Positions 40,387 through 49,269 are shown, counted from the stretch's first letter. The stretch: DNA of 64,000 bases from Serratia marcescens (GCF_029846115.1 NZ_JARVZZ010000001.1:3596001-3660000); one strand, 5' to 3'. Numbers and translations: made by a program. Notes: generated from the sequence alone by a model not told the origin.

Positions 40387-40567
40387 ATTGCCGTACACGC
40401 CTGCCGTTTAGCAAGAAAGCGCACATACAAATTACATTCTTGTTATATATCCTTATATTTTATTCCTTTCAGTTATTGATTAGTCCGTAACATTATTTTA
40501 TCTCGCCTGGGCGATCGGTGAGGATATCCCCTACGTTGAGCCTCTCATACGACAGGATATCGCACTG

Positions 40568-40669
40568 ATGAACAGCCTTCGCCATCGCCGCCTCACGCAG
40601 TTTCTGCTCACGCTGGCCGCCGGTTTCTCTGTTTACGGCCACGCGCTGTACTGCGATGAGCTGCGCTAA
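40568..40669 (+). CDS. Possible 33-codon leader peptide
   Basis: A short frame encodes a peptide starting MNSLRHRRLTQFLLTLAAGF and ending ALYCDELR: a basic start, a hydrophobic middle and a cysteine near the end. AGGA lies ten bases before the ATG. After the stop come a GCCC/GGGC hairpin and a nine-pair stem CAGCCGCCG/CGGTGGCTG (40712-40742), then the ribosome site of the next gene. The layout resembles a leader peptide with attenuation hairpins; translation is unproven. The remaining gene-free bases 40387-40567 are AT-rich and probably hold the promoter. Confidence 0.35.
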   Translation: MNSLRHRRLTQFLLTLAAGFSVYGHALYCDELR

Positions 40670-40767
40670 ATCCGCCTTTCGCCCCGCCTGCGGGCATGTT
40701 GCCTCTTTGTCCAGCCGCCGTTGCCGCACGCAGCGGTGGCTGTTGATCATGATTAAGGATTGACCCT

Positions 40768-41952
40768 ATGGAACGACTCCGTCGACAACATAACGCCCAG
40801 TGGTATCACGAAACCCAAAGCAGCGTGCGTGGCGATGCCCCGCTGGAGCCGCAGGCGGCTACCCTGCGCGATCGTTTTCTGCTGGGGCTGGGCGCCTTCG
40901 CCGATGAAGCGTTAAACAGCGCGCTCGGCGTCCGCGCCGGGGTATTTAACGCCTCGCTGGCCGGTTACCACGCCCTGTTTCCCGACCAGGTGTCGCTGTC
41001 ACGATACGTGACATTGTCACCCTACGATCGTCTCAGCACCGCGCTGACCGTCGCTCAGGTAACGGGCGTGCAGTCCCTCTGTAGCCACTACGCCGCCCGC
41101 CTCGCCCCGCTGCACAGCCCGGACGCCTCCCGGGAAAGCAATATCCGTCTCGCCCAGATCACCCAATATGCCCGCCAGCTTGCCAGCCAACCCACGCTGA
41201 TTTGCCGCAAGGCGCTGCAACAGCTTGTCGACGTCGGGCTGAGCCCAGCGGATATCGTCACCTTTTCGCAAATCATCGGTTTTGTCAGCTACCAAGCGCG
41301 CGTGGTGGCGGGCATCGCGGCGTTGGCCGGCCGACCGGCGGTGGTGGTGCCCGGTTTCCCGAACGTCGAAGACGCCGATGGCGTCGCTTTCAGTGCCGAA
41401 GAGTTGAGCTGGACTGCGCGTCTGCCGACAATCGACACGGAAGCCGCCGCCGCCGAACAGCTTGACGTGCTGGATCAGAGCCACCCGCAGGCGCGCGCCG
41501 AATCTTACTATCTGCTGCTGGCGCACGATGCCGCCGCACTGCGCGAGCGCAACGGGGTGTTCAACGGCATCAATGCCGAAGGGTATGGGTTATCGAGCCG
41601 CCTGAAAGCACTGGCGACCCTGGTGGTCTCGCGCATCAACGGCAGCCGCTACTGCGCGGCTACGGTGGCGCAAGAGCTACAGGACGACGAGCTGGCCCAG
41701 GCGCTGTTCACCGGGCTGGCTCAGGGGCTGGCATTGACCAAGGATGCCGTCAAACGCGCGGTGATCCACACCGCCGCTGAGCTGACGCGCGCACCGGAGA
41801 AATTTACCCCGCAGAGCGTGCAGCCGTTGTTCAACAGCGGCCTGAATCAGGCGCAGGCGCTGGAAGTGATCCTTACCGCTGCACTCTACGCCTGGGAAAA
41901 TCGCCTGCGCCAAACGTTGGGCGATGCGGAACCGACACTGCCGGCGCTGTAA
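40768..41952 (+). CDS. AhpD-like (carboxymuconolactone decarboxylase fold) protein
   Basis: A 394-residue, mainly helical protein whose two halves both resemble AhpD/CMD domains. The usual CxxC appears only as NGSRYCAATVAQEL in the C-terminal half, with the first cysteine replaced by serine; the N-terminal half has a comparable GVQSLCSHYAARL segment. That loss argues against classic AhpD peroxidase chemistry. It resembles the CMD proteins of the Avi_7169/Avi_7170 type, often found near sulfur or peptide uptake genes; this is from memory. Its ribosome site is TAAGGATTG. Confidence 0.7.
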   Translation: MERLRRQHNAQWYHETQSSVRGDAPLEPQAATLRDRFLLGLGAFADEALNSALGVRAGVFNASLAGYHALFPDQVSLSRYVTLSPYDRLSTALTVAQVTGVQSLCSHYAARLAPLHSPDASRESNIRLAQITQYARQLASQPTLICRKALQQLVDVGLSPADIVTFSQIIGFVSYQARVVAGIAALAGRPAVVVPGFPNVEDADGVAFSAEELSWTARLPTIDTEAAAAEQLDVLDQSHPQARAESYYLLLAHDAAALRERNGVFNGINAEGYGLSSRLKALATLVVSRINGSRYCAATVAQELQDDELAQALFTGLAQGLALTKDAVKRAVIHTAAELTRAPEKFTPQSVQPLFNSGLNQAQALEVILTAALYAWENRLRQTLGDAEPTLPAL

Positions 41953-41961
41953 CCTCTCACT

Positions 41962-41990
41962 GAGTTAACGGTTAACTTCGCCGTTAACTC
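41962..41990. terminator. Hairpin after the AhpD-like gene
   Basis: GAGTTAACGG and CCGTTAACTC form a perfect ten-pair stem around a nine-base loop. The following bases are pyrimidine-rich (ACCCTCTTCTATTTT), so it may act as a terminator. Confidence 0.6.
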
Positions 41991-42406
41991 ACCCTCTTCT
42001 ATTTTGGCTAAAAACTTCACCAAAAGATGAACCCGTAAACTAAAAATCCGAAAAATCAAAATTTATTAGAATTATGATTCATTTTATTCTGCCACCCGCG
42101 AAAATAACGGATCGTCAAAATTATGTCTGCAAACAACGCAATAGGCAGATTGCGCCATCGCTCAATTATGTAACCATTCTCATCGCAGAAGCAGTAAAAC
42201 AAGGTTTTAACCCTGCTAATTAATAGGAAAACACATTAACACCTCTAACTTTTCAACAGTGGTCGCCTTGCTATTTAGTTTCTATGATTAAGCCGATAGC
42301 GACGTTGTGATTGCCCATTTAAAATATTCACAAAAAATAAACGTTCGCCGTCAACCCCATTATTTTTTATTTTCCATCACAGCAAAAAATATTGTGAGGT
42401 AACCGT
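41991..42406. other. AT-rich leader region of the inclusion-body-type gene
   Basis: About 416 bases clearly richer in A and T than the surroundings, without a supported gene. It must contain the promoter and a possibly long untranslated leader of the gene at 42407. No clear operator or riboswitch is recognised. Confidence 0.6.
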
Positions 42407-42955
42407 ATGTCTGAGCAAGAACTTAAATCCAGCAACAGTATCGTTAACGTGATTGTCGTCATCGATACCGATGCCCTGATAGAAGCATTCGAGAATAACA
42501 ACCCCAGTCAGGACTCCGGCAACCCAACAGGTATTGGCCATCAATACGCCTATATGGTCGTCACCTCCGATCAGGTGATCGGCGGCTCCGGCACGGCAGA
42601 CCTGAACTTTAAAGCCAATGTCGGCGACGTCATTCGCTGGACTGGCACCTCAGAATCCGCCAATTTCGACGCCAGTGTGCTGATCTACGGGCTGCCGCAG
42701 TTCGGCAGCGGTACCCAGGTCTTTTCCAACCCGACCTTCAAAATGTACACCCGCAGTTCGATGATGCCGGCGCAAAATACCGTGTTCCCCGTCACCTTCA
42801 CCAACCAAACCTATTGGTTCATACAGGCGGACATCAGCAATACCGGCACGGAAAATTATTGCATCCAATTTGGCCTTTATTATCGGCCAAACGGCGGCGA
42901 TCAAAAATTACTGGGTTATTTCTATTGGGATCCGACCATTACCATCAGCAATTAA
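42407..42955 (+). CDS. AidA/PixA family inclusion-body-type protein
   Basis: A 182-residue soluble, beta-rich protein of the PixA/AidA family (Xenorhabdus crystalline inclusion protein; quorum-sensing-induced AidA of Burkholderia and Ralstonia). Family features: the N-terminal strand IVNVIVVIDTDALIEAF, the QYAYMVV segment, a GDVIRW motif, and the C-terminal YYWDP-like end FYWDPTITI. No signal peptide. Strong GAGGT ribosome site. Base composition of gene and leader is lower in GC than its neighbours, which suggests transfer. The function is unknown. Confidence 0.85.
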   Translation: MSEQELKSSNSIVNVIVVIDTDALIEAFENNNPSQDSGNPTGIGHQYAYMVVTSDQVIGGSGTADLNFKANVGDVIRWTGTSESANFDASVLIYGLPQFGSGTQVFSNPTFKMYTRSSMMPAQNTVFPVTFTNQTYWFIQADISNTGTENYCIQFGLYYRPNGGDQKLLGYFYWDPTITISN

Positions 42956-42982
42956 CCTTATTCCGTCGACCGTTAGACAACG

Positions 42983-43014
42983 AATGATTATGGCCCCGCG
43001 GGGCCATAATCATT
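42983..43014. repeat. 32-bp perfect palindrome
   Basis: AATGATTATGGCCCC, a central GC, and the exact complement GGGGCCATAATCATT. It lies between the AidA-type gene and the convergent LysR gene and may end both transcripts, although neither side has a T run. Confidence 0.7.
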
Positions 43015-43043
43015 GCGGAAACATCGGGTAAACTTAAACGTCT

Positions 43044-43949
43044 CTATTCATTTCGCCGACGCAGCCACTCGCTGGCGGCGTCAAAGAATTTTTGCGCCAA
43101 CGGCGTGGCGCGCTCCGCCATATCGACCACTACCGCTGCATGCCGCGGCATGGCGCCGATAGCTACCGGACGGCGCTGCAACGCCGGCATCAGCGGCGAT
43201 TGCAGCTGGCCGCGCGGGAACAGCCCACAGCCCAGGCCGACGAAAACCCCCTCCAGCAGTTGGAAGATCGAGGCGGTCTCCAGCCGTGTGTGCAGCGTCA
43301 ACCCGGCGTCGCGGAAGTGTTGATCGAGATAGCGGCGAAAATAACGCGTCGGCTCGGCGAGGCACAGCGGCAAAGCGGCCACCGCTTCCAGCGGCATTGG
43401 CGTATCGCCCACCAGCTTCGGGAAGTGTTGCGGATGAAATACCAGCTCGACGCCGGTTTCCACCAGCGGTTGCGATTGGAAATGCAGCTCCTTTAAGGTC
43501 GACAGCTCGAAAAAGCCGATGCCGATGTCGACGGTATGCGCCGTCAGCGCCTCCAGCAGCTGATCGGCGCTCAGCACCGCCAGCCGGTAATCGAGATGCG
43601 GGTAACGCTCGCTGACCGCCTTGAGCATTTCCGATACCGAAATACTGCACTGCGGCACCACGCCAAGGCGCAGCGTGCCGTGCAAGCCGTGCTTGAGCGA
43701 CTCCACCTCCAGCTTCAGCCCTTGGTAAACCGAGACGATCTCACGCGCCCACGCCAGCACCCGCTCGCCTTCGGCGGTAAAACCGCCGAAATGGTTGCCG
43801 CGGTTAATCAGCGATACGCCCAGCTCTTTTTCCAGATTTTTCAATCGCATGGATAGCGTCGGCTGGCTGACAAAGCTGGCCTCCGCCGCCCGGCCGAAGT
43901 GGCGTTCTCGTTCTAAATTACACAAATAAATCAGTTGTTTAATATCCAT
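43044..43949 (-). CDS. LysR-type transcriptional regulator
   Basis: A 301-residue LysR regulator: N-terminal helix-turn-helix (IKQLIYLCNLERERHFGRAA ... SFVSQPTLSMRLKNLEKELG) and a C-terminal effector domain. It starts at 43949 (MDIKQL); the upstream extension is not family-like. It is on the same strand as dacD, 64 bases downstream of it, and converges on the AidA-type gene. Neither neighbour is a typical divergent target, so its targets are not evident. Confidence 0.88.
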   Translation of the reverse strand: MDIKQLIYLCNLERERHFGRAAEASFVSQPTLSMRLKNLEKELGVSLINRGNHFGGFTAEGERVLAWAREIVSVYQGLKLEVESLKHGLHGTLRLGVVPQCSISVSEMLKAVSERYPHLDYRLAVLSADQLLEALTAHTVDIGIGFFELSTLKELHFQSQPLVETGVELVFHPQHFPKLVGDTPMPLEAVAALPLCLAEPTRYFRRYLDQHFRDAGLTLHTRLETASIFQLLEGVFVGLGCGLFPRGQLQSPLMPALQRRPVAIGAMPRHAAVVVDMAERATPLAQKFFDAASEWLRRRNE

Positions 43950-44013
43950 AGCGCGGCTCAATGATCGGCATTCGCACCAGTATACCACCGGGCGCCGTCG
44001 CCCGCCCGGCGAG

Positions 44014-45183
44014 TCAGAGCTTCAGCTTCACGTAATCCACCAGGCGCGAGAACACGCCGCCCTGCGGCACCGCCTGCAGCGCCACCAGCGGCAGGGTTTT
44101 CACCACCTGGCCATTGTCGCTGATGCGGATCTCGCCAACGGTCTGCCCTTTGCCAATCGGCGCTTCCAGCCGCGCGGCATTGATCACGTACTGCGCCTTC
44201 AGCTTGTCCGCTTCGTTTTTCGGCAGGCTAAGCGCCTGCTCTTGCGCGCTACCGACCGGTAACCGGTGATCCTCGCCGTACCAGACCGGCTCTTCCCCCA
44301 GGCTCTGGCCGGCGCTGAACAGGTGTACGGTGGTAAAGTCGCGCAGCCCCCAAGTCAACAGCTTACGCGCCTGCTCCTCACGCCCTTTGGCACTTTTGCC
44401 GCCCATCACCACGGCGATCAGGCGGCGATCCCCTTCGGTGGCGGAGGCGATGATGTTGAAGCCGGCCGAGGCGGTGTGCCCGGTTTTCAGCCCATCGACG
44501 TGCAGCGTCTTATCCCACAGCAGGCCATTGCGGTTCTGCTGCGTGATACCATTCCAGGTCAACGACTTCTCGCTGTACATATGGTATTCCGCCGGTTCAC
44601 TCATGATGATGGCGCGCGCAATCACCGCCAGATCGCCGGCGGTGGTGAACTGCCCCGGCGCATCCAGCCCGTGTACCGTTTCGAAATGGGTGTTCTGCAG
44701 GCCCAGCTGCGCGCTCTTCTCGTTCATCAGCTTGACGAAGTTGGCCTGGCTGCCCGCCACATAATCCGCCATCGCTACGCAGGCGTCGTTACCGGAATCG
44801 ATGATGATACCGCGGCTGAGATCGCGCACCGTGACCCTGTCACCTGGCTTCAGGAACATCAACGAAGATCCTTTGAACACCGGGTTGCCCTGCGCCCAGG
44901 CGTCTTTCCCCACGGTGACGACATCGTCGAGGCCAATCTTGTGCTGGTCGAGCGCGTGGTCGATCACCAACCCGGTCATGAGTTTAGTCAGGCTGGCCGG
45001 GTTGCGCCGTTCGTCGGCATTGCCGGCGGCCAACACCTGGCCGGTGGTGTAATCCATCAAAACGTAAGAGGCGGCGTCTATCGCCGGCGGGGTCATGGTA
45101 GGAAAATTGGGCGTCGTTTCCACCGCCTGCGCCGCTAAAGGCAGCAATATGCCGCCGATTACCACTGATACTGAACGCTTCAC
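44014..45183 (-). CDS. dacD: D-alanyl-D-alanine carboxypeptidase (PBP6b type)
   Basis: A 389-residue low-molecular-weight penicillin-binding protein that trims the terminal D-Ala from murein pentapeptides. Signal peptide ends near AAQA. The three active-site motifs are SLTK, SGN (IIDSGNDA) and KTG (LKTGHTASA); the C-terminal domain ends in an amphipathic membrane anchor (VFSRLVDYVKLKL). Length is that of E. coli DacD (388). The start is GTG at 45183, six bases after GAGGAA; the longer upstream frame is rejected. Confidence 0.9.
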   Translation of the reverse strand: MKRSVSVVIGGILLPLAAQAVETTPNFPTMTPPAIDAASYVLMDYTTGQVLAAGNADERRNPASLTKLMTGLVIDHALDQHKIGLDDVVTVGKDAWAQGNPVFKGSSLMFLKPGDRVTVRDLSRGIIIDSGNDACVAMADYVAGSQANFVKLMNEKSAQLGLQNTHFETVHGLDAPGQFTTAGDLAVIARAIIMSEPAEYHMYSEKSLTWNGITQQNRNGLLWDKTLHVDGLKTGHTASAGFNIIASATEGDRRLIAVVMGGKSAKGREEQARKLLTWGLRDFTTVHLFSAGQSLGEEPVWYGEDHRLPVGSAQEQALSLPKNEADKLKAQYVINAARLEAPIGKGQTVGEIRISDNGQVVKTLPLVALQAVPQGGVFSRLVDYVKLKL

Positions 45184-45465
45184 GCTGTGTTCCTCAGGCC
45201 CGCAGGCTGAATAAAATGCCAATATAATCCACGAGATAGACTGCATTAATTCACTTTCAGACGAAACCATTACTCTTTTGCAGCGGGTGTCTTTATGCAA
45301 CCATTTGTTTACGGCACCGCTCGCCGGCGATAGATGCGCTCTATGCCGCCATTGCCCCATTCGATTAGACGCCAGCCCGCAGCGCCCCTAAACTTGTGAC
45401 ATAAATACGCAAGACGCATAAAAAAGCGTTTACTTTTTAGCTACAACCACCTGCGAAGTGTCACC

Positions 45466-47772
45466 ATGAAATTCAAACCGTCAATCAAGCCTTATACCGG
45501 CCCGGCGGGCGGCTGGGGTTCGCTTGAAGCCACCACCCGCTTTGTCCTCGACAGTAAACAAACGCTAAAAAACATGCGCAACCTGATGCGCGTCAACAAG
45601 GCTCGCGGCTTCGACTGCCCCGGTTGCGCCTGGGGCGACGACAACCACAGCACCTTCAGCTTCTGCGAAAACGGCGCCAAAGCGGTCAGTTGGGAAGCGA
45701 CGCGCAGTGCCGTGGAACCGGAGTTCTTCGCCGCCCACAGCGTCAGCACCCTGCAGCAGCAGAGCGACTATTTCCTCGAGTATCAGGGGCGCCTCACCCA
45801 CCCGATGCGTTACAACGCCGAAACCGACCACTATGAACCCATCCATTGGCCGGATGCGCTGGCGCTGATCGCCAAACACATCAACGGCATGGACAACCCG
45901 AACCAGATCGAGCTGTATACCTCGGGCCGCGCCAGCAACGAAGCGTCGTATCTTTATCAGCTGTTCGGCCGCATGCTCGGCACCAGCAACTTCCCCGACT
46001 GCTCCAACATGTGTCACGAGGCGAGCGGCGTTGGGCTGAAACAGAGCATCGGCGTCGGCAAAGGCACCATCCGCATCGATGACTTCGAAAAGGCCGATGC
46101 CATCTTCGTGTTCGGTCAAAACCCCGGCACCAACCACCCGCGCATGCTGCACAGTCTGAAAAACGCCGCTCGACGCGGCGCGCGCATCGTCAGCTTCAAC
46201 ACCCTGCGCGAGCGCGGGCTGGAAAGGTTCGCCGATCCGCAGGATCCGGTGCAGATGCTGACGCCAAAATCCTCGCCGATCAGCTCTTCCTATTACCAAC
46301 CGAATCTGGGCGGCGATATGGCGGCGGTGCGCGGCATGGTGAAAGCCCTGCTGGAAACCCACCGTCAGCGCCTGGCCGCCGGCGAGCCCGCCCTGTTCGA
46401 CCTGGCGTTTATCGAACGGCACAGCGTCGGCGTAGAGGCTTACCTGGCGCAGGTAGACGCCACCGAGTGGCAGACCATTACTGCGCAGTCGGGCCTGAGC
46501 GAGGCGCAGCTGCGCCAGGCGGCGGCCACCTATCAGGGCGCCGAACGGGTGATCTGCACCTGGGCGATGGGCGTGACGCAGCATAAACACTCTATTGCGA
46601 CGGTGCGTGAAATCACTAACCTGCAGCTGCTGTTCGGGCAGTTGGGCAAACCGGGCGCCGGCCTGTGCCCGGTACGCGGCCACAGCAACGTCCAGGGTAA
46701 CCGCACCATGGGGATCGACGAGAAGTCGCCCAAAGCGCTGCTCGACAGCCTGGAACGCCACTTTAACTTCACCGCCAACCGCGCGCTGGGCCACAACACG
46801 GTGGAAGCGATCGAAGCGATGCTGCGCGGCGAAGTGAAAGTGCTGATCGCGCTGGGCGGCAACCTGGCCGCCGCGGCGCCGGACACCGAGCGCACCGCCC
46901 GCGCCCTGCGCAACTGCGATTTGACGGTGCATATCAGCACCAAGCTTAACCGCAGCCACCTGGTGACCGGCAAAGATGCGCTGATCCTGCCGACGCTCGG
47001 CCGCACCGAACTGGACATGCAGGCCAGCGGCTCGCAGTACATTACGGTCGAGGATTCGTTCAGCATGGTGCACGCCTCGGAAGGCATCGGCAAGCCGCTG
47101 GCGGAGACCCAACGTTCGGAGACGGCGATCGTCTGCGGCATCGCCGACGCGGTGCTGGGTACCCAACAGTTGGATTGGCTGGAATTGGCCGACGACTATT
47201 CGCTGATCCGCGATCACATCGCCGCCACCATTCCCGGCTTCGAAGATTTCAACCGGCGCTGCGACCAACCCGGCGGTTTCTACCTCGGCAATGCCGCCGC
47301 CGAACTGCGCTTCGCCACGCCGAGCGGCAAGGCAGAGTTCAGCGCCGCCGCGCTGCCGACCACCCTGTTCCCGCAGCTGGGCAGCGAGAAAGCGCCGTTC
47401 ACCCTGCAAACGCTGCGCTCACACGATCAATACAACACCACCATCTATGGTCTGGATGACCGCTACCGCGGCGTTTACGGTCAGCGTGAAGTGTTGTTCA
47501 TCCATCCGGAGGATCTGGCGGCGCTGGGCCTGCAGGATGGCGAACGGGTAGAGATAGAAACCCTGTGGAACGACGGCGTGGTGCGCAAAGTGGATGGGTT
47601 CAAGCTGGTGAGTTACGACATTCCGCGTGGCAACCTGGCGGCCTACTACCCGGAAACCAACCCGCTGGTACCGCTGGCCAGCTTCGGCGACGGTACCGGT
47701 ACCCCGACCTCGAAATCGATCCCGGTAGTGATTCGCCGCAGCGAACAGCAACCTTCACTGCGCATCGCCTGA
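45466..47772 (+). CDS. ydeP: YdeP-type molybdopterin oxidoreductase
   Basis: A 768-residue relative of formate dehydrogenase alpha subunits (FdhF/YdeP family) that binds bis-molybdopterin guanine dinucleotide. An N-terminal CPGC (C51, C54) precedes the molybdopterin domains (TSGRASNEASYLYQLFGR, NPGTNHPRM, GHSNVQGNRTMG) and a C-terminal dinucleotide-binding domain. In E. coli YdeP adds to acid resistance under EvgA control; the substrate is unknown. The ribosome site is weak. The 282 bases before it, between it and dacD, hold no other gene. Confidence 0.9.
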   Translation: MKFKPSIKPYTGPAGGWGSLEATTRFVLDSKQTLKNMRNLMRVNKARGFDCPGCAWGDDNHSTFSFCENGAKAVSWEATRSAVEPEFFAAHSVSTLQQQSDYFLEYQGRLTHPMRYNAETDHYEPIHWPDALALIAKHINGMDNPNQIELYTSGRASNEASYLYQLFGRMLGTSNFPDCSNMCHEASGVGLKQSIGVGKGTIRIDDFEKADAIFVFGQNPGTNHPRMLHSLKNAARRGARIVSFNTLRERGLERFADPQDPVQMLTPKSSPISSSYYQPNLGGDMAAVRGMVKALLETHRQRLAAGEPALFDLAFIERHSVGVEAYLAQVDATEWQTITAQSGLSEAQLRQAAATYQGAERVICTWAMGVTQHKHSIATVREITNLQLLFGQLGKPGAGLCPVRGHSNVQGNRTMGIDEKSPKALLDSLERHFNFTANRALGHNTVEAIEAMLRGEVKVLIALGGNLAAAAPDTERTARALRNCDLTVHISTKLNRSHLVTGKDALILPTLGRTELDMQASGSQYITVEDSFSMVHASEGIGKPLAETQRSETAIVCGIADAVLGTQQLDWLELADDYSLIRDHIAATIPGFEDFNRRCDQPGGFYLGNAAAELRFATPSGKAEFSAAALPTTLFPQLGSEKAPFTLQTLRSHDQYNTTIYGLDDRYRGVYGQREVLFIHPEDLAALGLQDGERVEIETLWNDGVVRKVDGFKLVSYDIPRGNLAAYYPETNPLVPLASFGDGTGTPTSKSIPVVIRRSEQQPSLRIA

Positions 47773-47776
47773 AAAC

Positions 47777-47802
47777 GCGCGCCCGGTTCACGCCGGGCGC
47801 GC
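47777..47802 (-). terminator. Hairpin between ydeP and the convergent LysR gene
   Basis: GCGCGCCCGG/CCGGGCGCGC forms a perfect ten-pair stem with a six-base loop and is followed on the minus strand by TTTTC. It overlaps the last codons of the LysR gene. Confidence 0.65.
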
Positions 47803-48642
47803 CAATATCGCCAGAATGGTCTGCAGCTCGTCCGACAGCTGATGCCGTCGCCAGACGAAATACAGGTCGCTCACCCCCTCCTCGCCCATTTCCACCACCT
47901 TCAGCCCCGGTGCCGGCAAGATCAGCGGCAGCAACGAACCGGGGACGCAGGCGACGCCACAACCGGCCTGCACGCAGGCCGCCATCGCGGCATAAGACTC
48001 CATTTCCAGCGTCATGCGCGGTTTCAGCCCGCGCGAGGCCAACCAGTGATCCACCTTCAGGCGAAACGAACATTCGCGACTGAAGGTGTAAAACTCCAGC
48101 GGTGCCAGCGTCGCGGCGTCGGGTTCCCCGGCATCGGCCGGCATCAGCAATACCAGCCGTTCATCGAATGCCTGTTGGCTGGCCAGCAGCGGATGTTCAA
48201 TCGGGCCGTCGGTGATCGCCAGGTCAAGATCGCTGTCGATCAGCATGCGTTCCAGCACCAGCGAGTCGCGGCTCAGCACGTTGATGTGCAGATGAGGCTG
48301 TAAACGGCGCAGCCGGGCAATGCGCGCCGGCAAATGGCTGACCAGCGAGAAATCCAGCGCCCCGAGGTTCAGCAGCCCATGCTGATGCTCGCCGGCGAAC
48401 AGCTGCTTGCTGCGCTCCGCCTGCGCCACAATGTCGCGCGCCTGCTGATAGAACAGCCGCCCTTTGGGATTGACGTACAGCCGGTTCTTGTCGCGGAAAA
48501 ACAGCTCGCCGCCCAGCGACTCCTCCAGTTCGCGCAGACGCAGCGTGACGTTGGAAGGCACGCAGTGCAGCTCGCGCGCGGCCGCGGCGATGGTTTTGTG
48601 CTCCACCACGGTGCAGAAAAACTTCAGCTGGCTCAGCTTCAT
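47788..48642 (-). CDS. LysR-type transcriptional regulator
   Basis: A 284-residue LysR protein with the recognition region CVPSNVTLRLRELEESLG and the effector-domain segment DGPIEHPLLASQQAFDERLV. Both are shared closely with the LysR protein at 4315-5139, so the two are paralogues. It is divergent from the glyoxalase I gene at 48742, its likely target. Co-inducer unknown. Confidence 0.9.
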   Translation of the reverse strand: MKLSQLKFFCTVVEHKTIAAAARELHCVPSNVTLRLRELEESLGGELFFRDKNRLYVNPKGRLFYQQARDIVAQAERSKQLFAGEHQHGLLNLGALDFSLVSHLPARIARLRRLQPHLHINVLSRDSLVLERMLIDSDLDLAITDGPIEHPLLASQQAFDERLVLLMPADAGEPDAATLAPLEFYTFSRECSFRLKVDHWLASRGLKPRMTLEMESYAAMAACVQAGCGVACVPGSLLPLILPAPGLKVVEMGEEGVSDLYFVWRRHQLSDELQTILAILARPA

Positions 48643-48648
48643 CTATCA

Positions 48649-48695
48649 TTCACTTTTAGTTAGTGTTTTAGTTAAAAACAATCACTTTAGATTAG
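48649..48695. promoter_or_regulatory. Probable LysR operator upstream of gloA
   Basis: TTCACTTTTAGTTAGT (48649-48664) matches the motif found between the paralogous LysR gene and the ABM gene at 15 of 16 bases, in the same orientation and at a like distance from the target start (78 against 84 bases). A looser copy, ATCACTTTAGATTAG, follows at 48681-48695. Confidence 0.55.
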
Positions 48696-48741
48696 CATCG
48701 ATTTCACCTACAGTCTGCTGACACCCTGAGGAGGATCTCTG

Positions 48742-49269
48742 ATGCCACTGAATGATCTACTGACGCTGCCCGGCGTGGCGGCCCAACCGGACGCGGTAAC
48801 CGACGGTTACGTGTTCAACCACACCATGATCCGCGTGAAGGATCTGACCAAAGCGCTGGATTTCTACACCCGCGTGCTGGGCTTTACCCCGGTCTATCTG
48901 GAAACGTTCGAAGAAGCCGCGTTTACCATCTGCTACCTGACGCGCAGCCCGCGTGAACAGATCCCGCTGGACGACGACGAGCGCAAACGCTGGGCGCTGA
49001 GCCAGCCGGGCATTCTCGAGCTGACCCATAACCACGGCACCGAAAATCAGGCCGATTTCCACTACCACAACGGCAACGGAGAGCCGCGCGGCTTTGGCCA
49101 CCTGTGCGTCACGGTGCCAGACGTGCGCGCCGCCTGCGAGCGGTTTGAGCGCCTCGGCGTCACCTTCCAAAAGCGCCTGCATGAAGGCCGCATGAACTAC
49201 GTGGCGTTCATTCGCGATCCGGACGATTACTGGATTGAAATCCTGCAGCCAACGCCGCTGCAGGATTGA
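48742..49269 (+). CDS. gloA: Lactoylglutathione lyase (glyoxalase I, long type)
   Basis: A 175-residue glyoxalase I that turns the methylglyoxal-glutathione adduct into S-lactoylglutathione. The metal ligands of the VOC fold are visible as H27 (FNHTMIRV), E93 (ILELTHNHG), H120 (FGHLCVTV) and E166 (YWIEILQP). The length and the ERKRWALSQPGILELTHN segment are those of the eukaryote/Pseudomonas type, not the short 135-residue E. coli GloA. AGGAGGA precedes the ATG. Control by the divergent LysR protein is inferred. Confidence 0.9.
   Translation: MPLNDLLTLPGVAAQPDAVTDGYVFNHTMIRVKDLTKALDFYTRVLGFTPVYLETFEEAAFTICYLTRSPREQIPLDDDERKRWALSQPGILELTHNHGTENQADFHYHNGNGEPRGFGHLCVTVPDVRAACERFERLGVTFQKRLHEGRMNYVAFIRDPDDYWIEILQPTPLQD

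Noticed and set aside
42013..42026. CTTCACCAAAAG shared between this leader and the LysR/ABM intergenic region near 5148
   Set aside because: A 12-base match between any two places in 64 kb is expected by chance many times over, and the contexts differ.
45565..47409. A 614-codon open frame opposite ydeP
   Set aside because: Same reason: an antisense shadow with biased composition, while the plus-strand frame has clear molybdopterin-oxidoreductase motifs.
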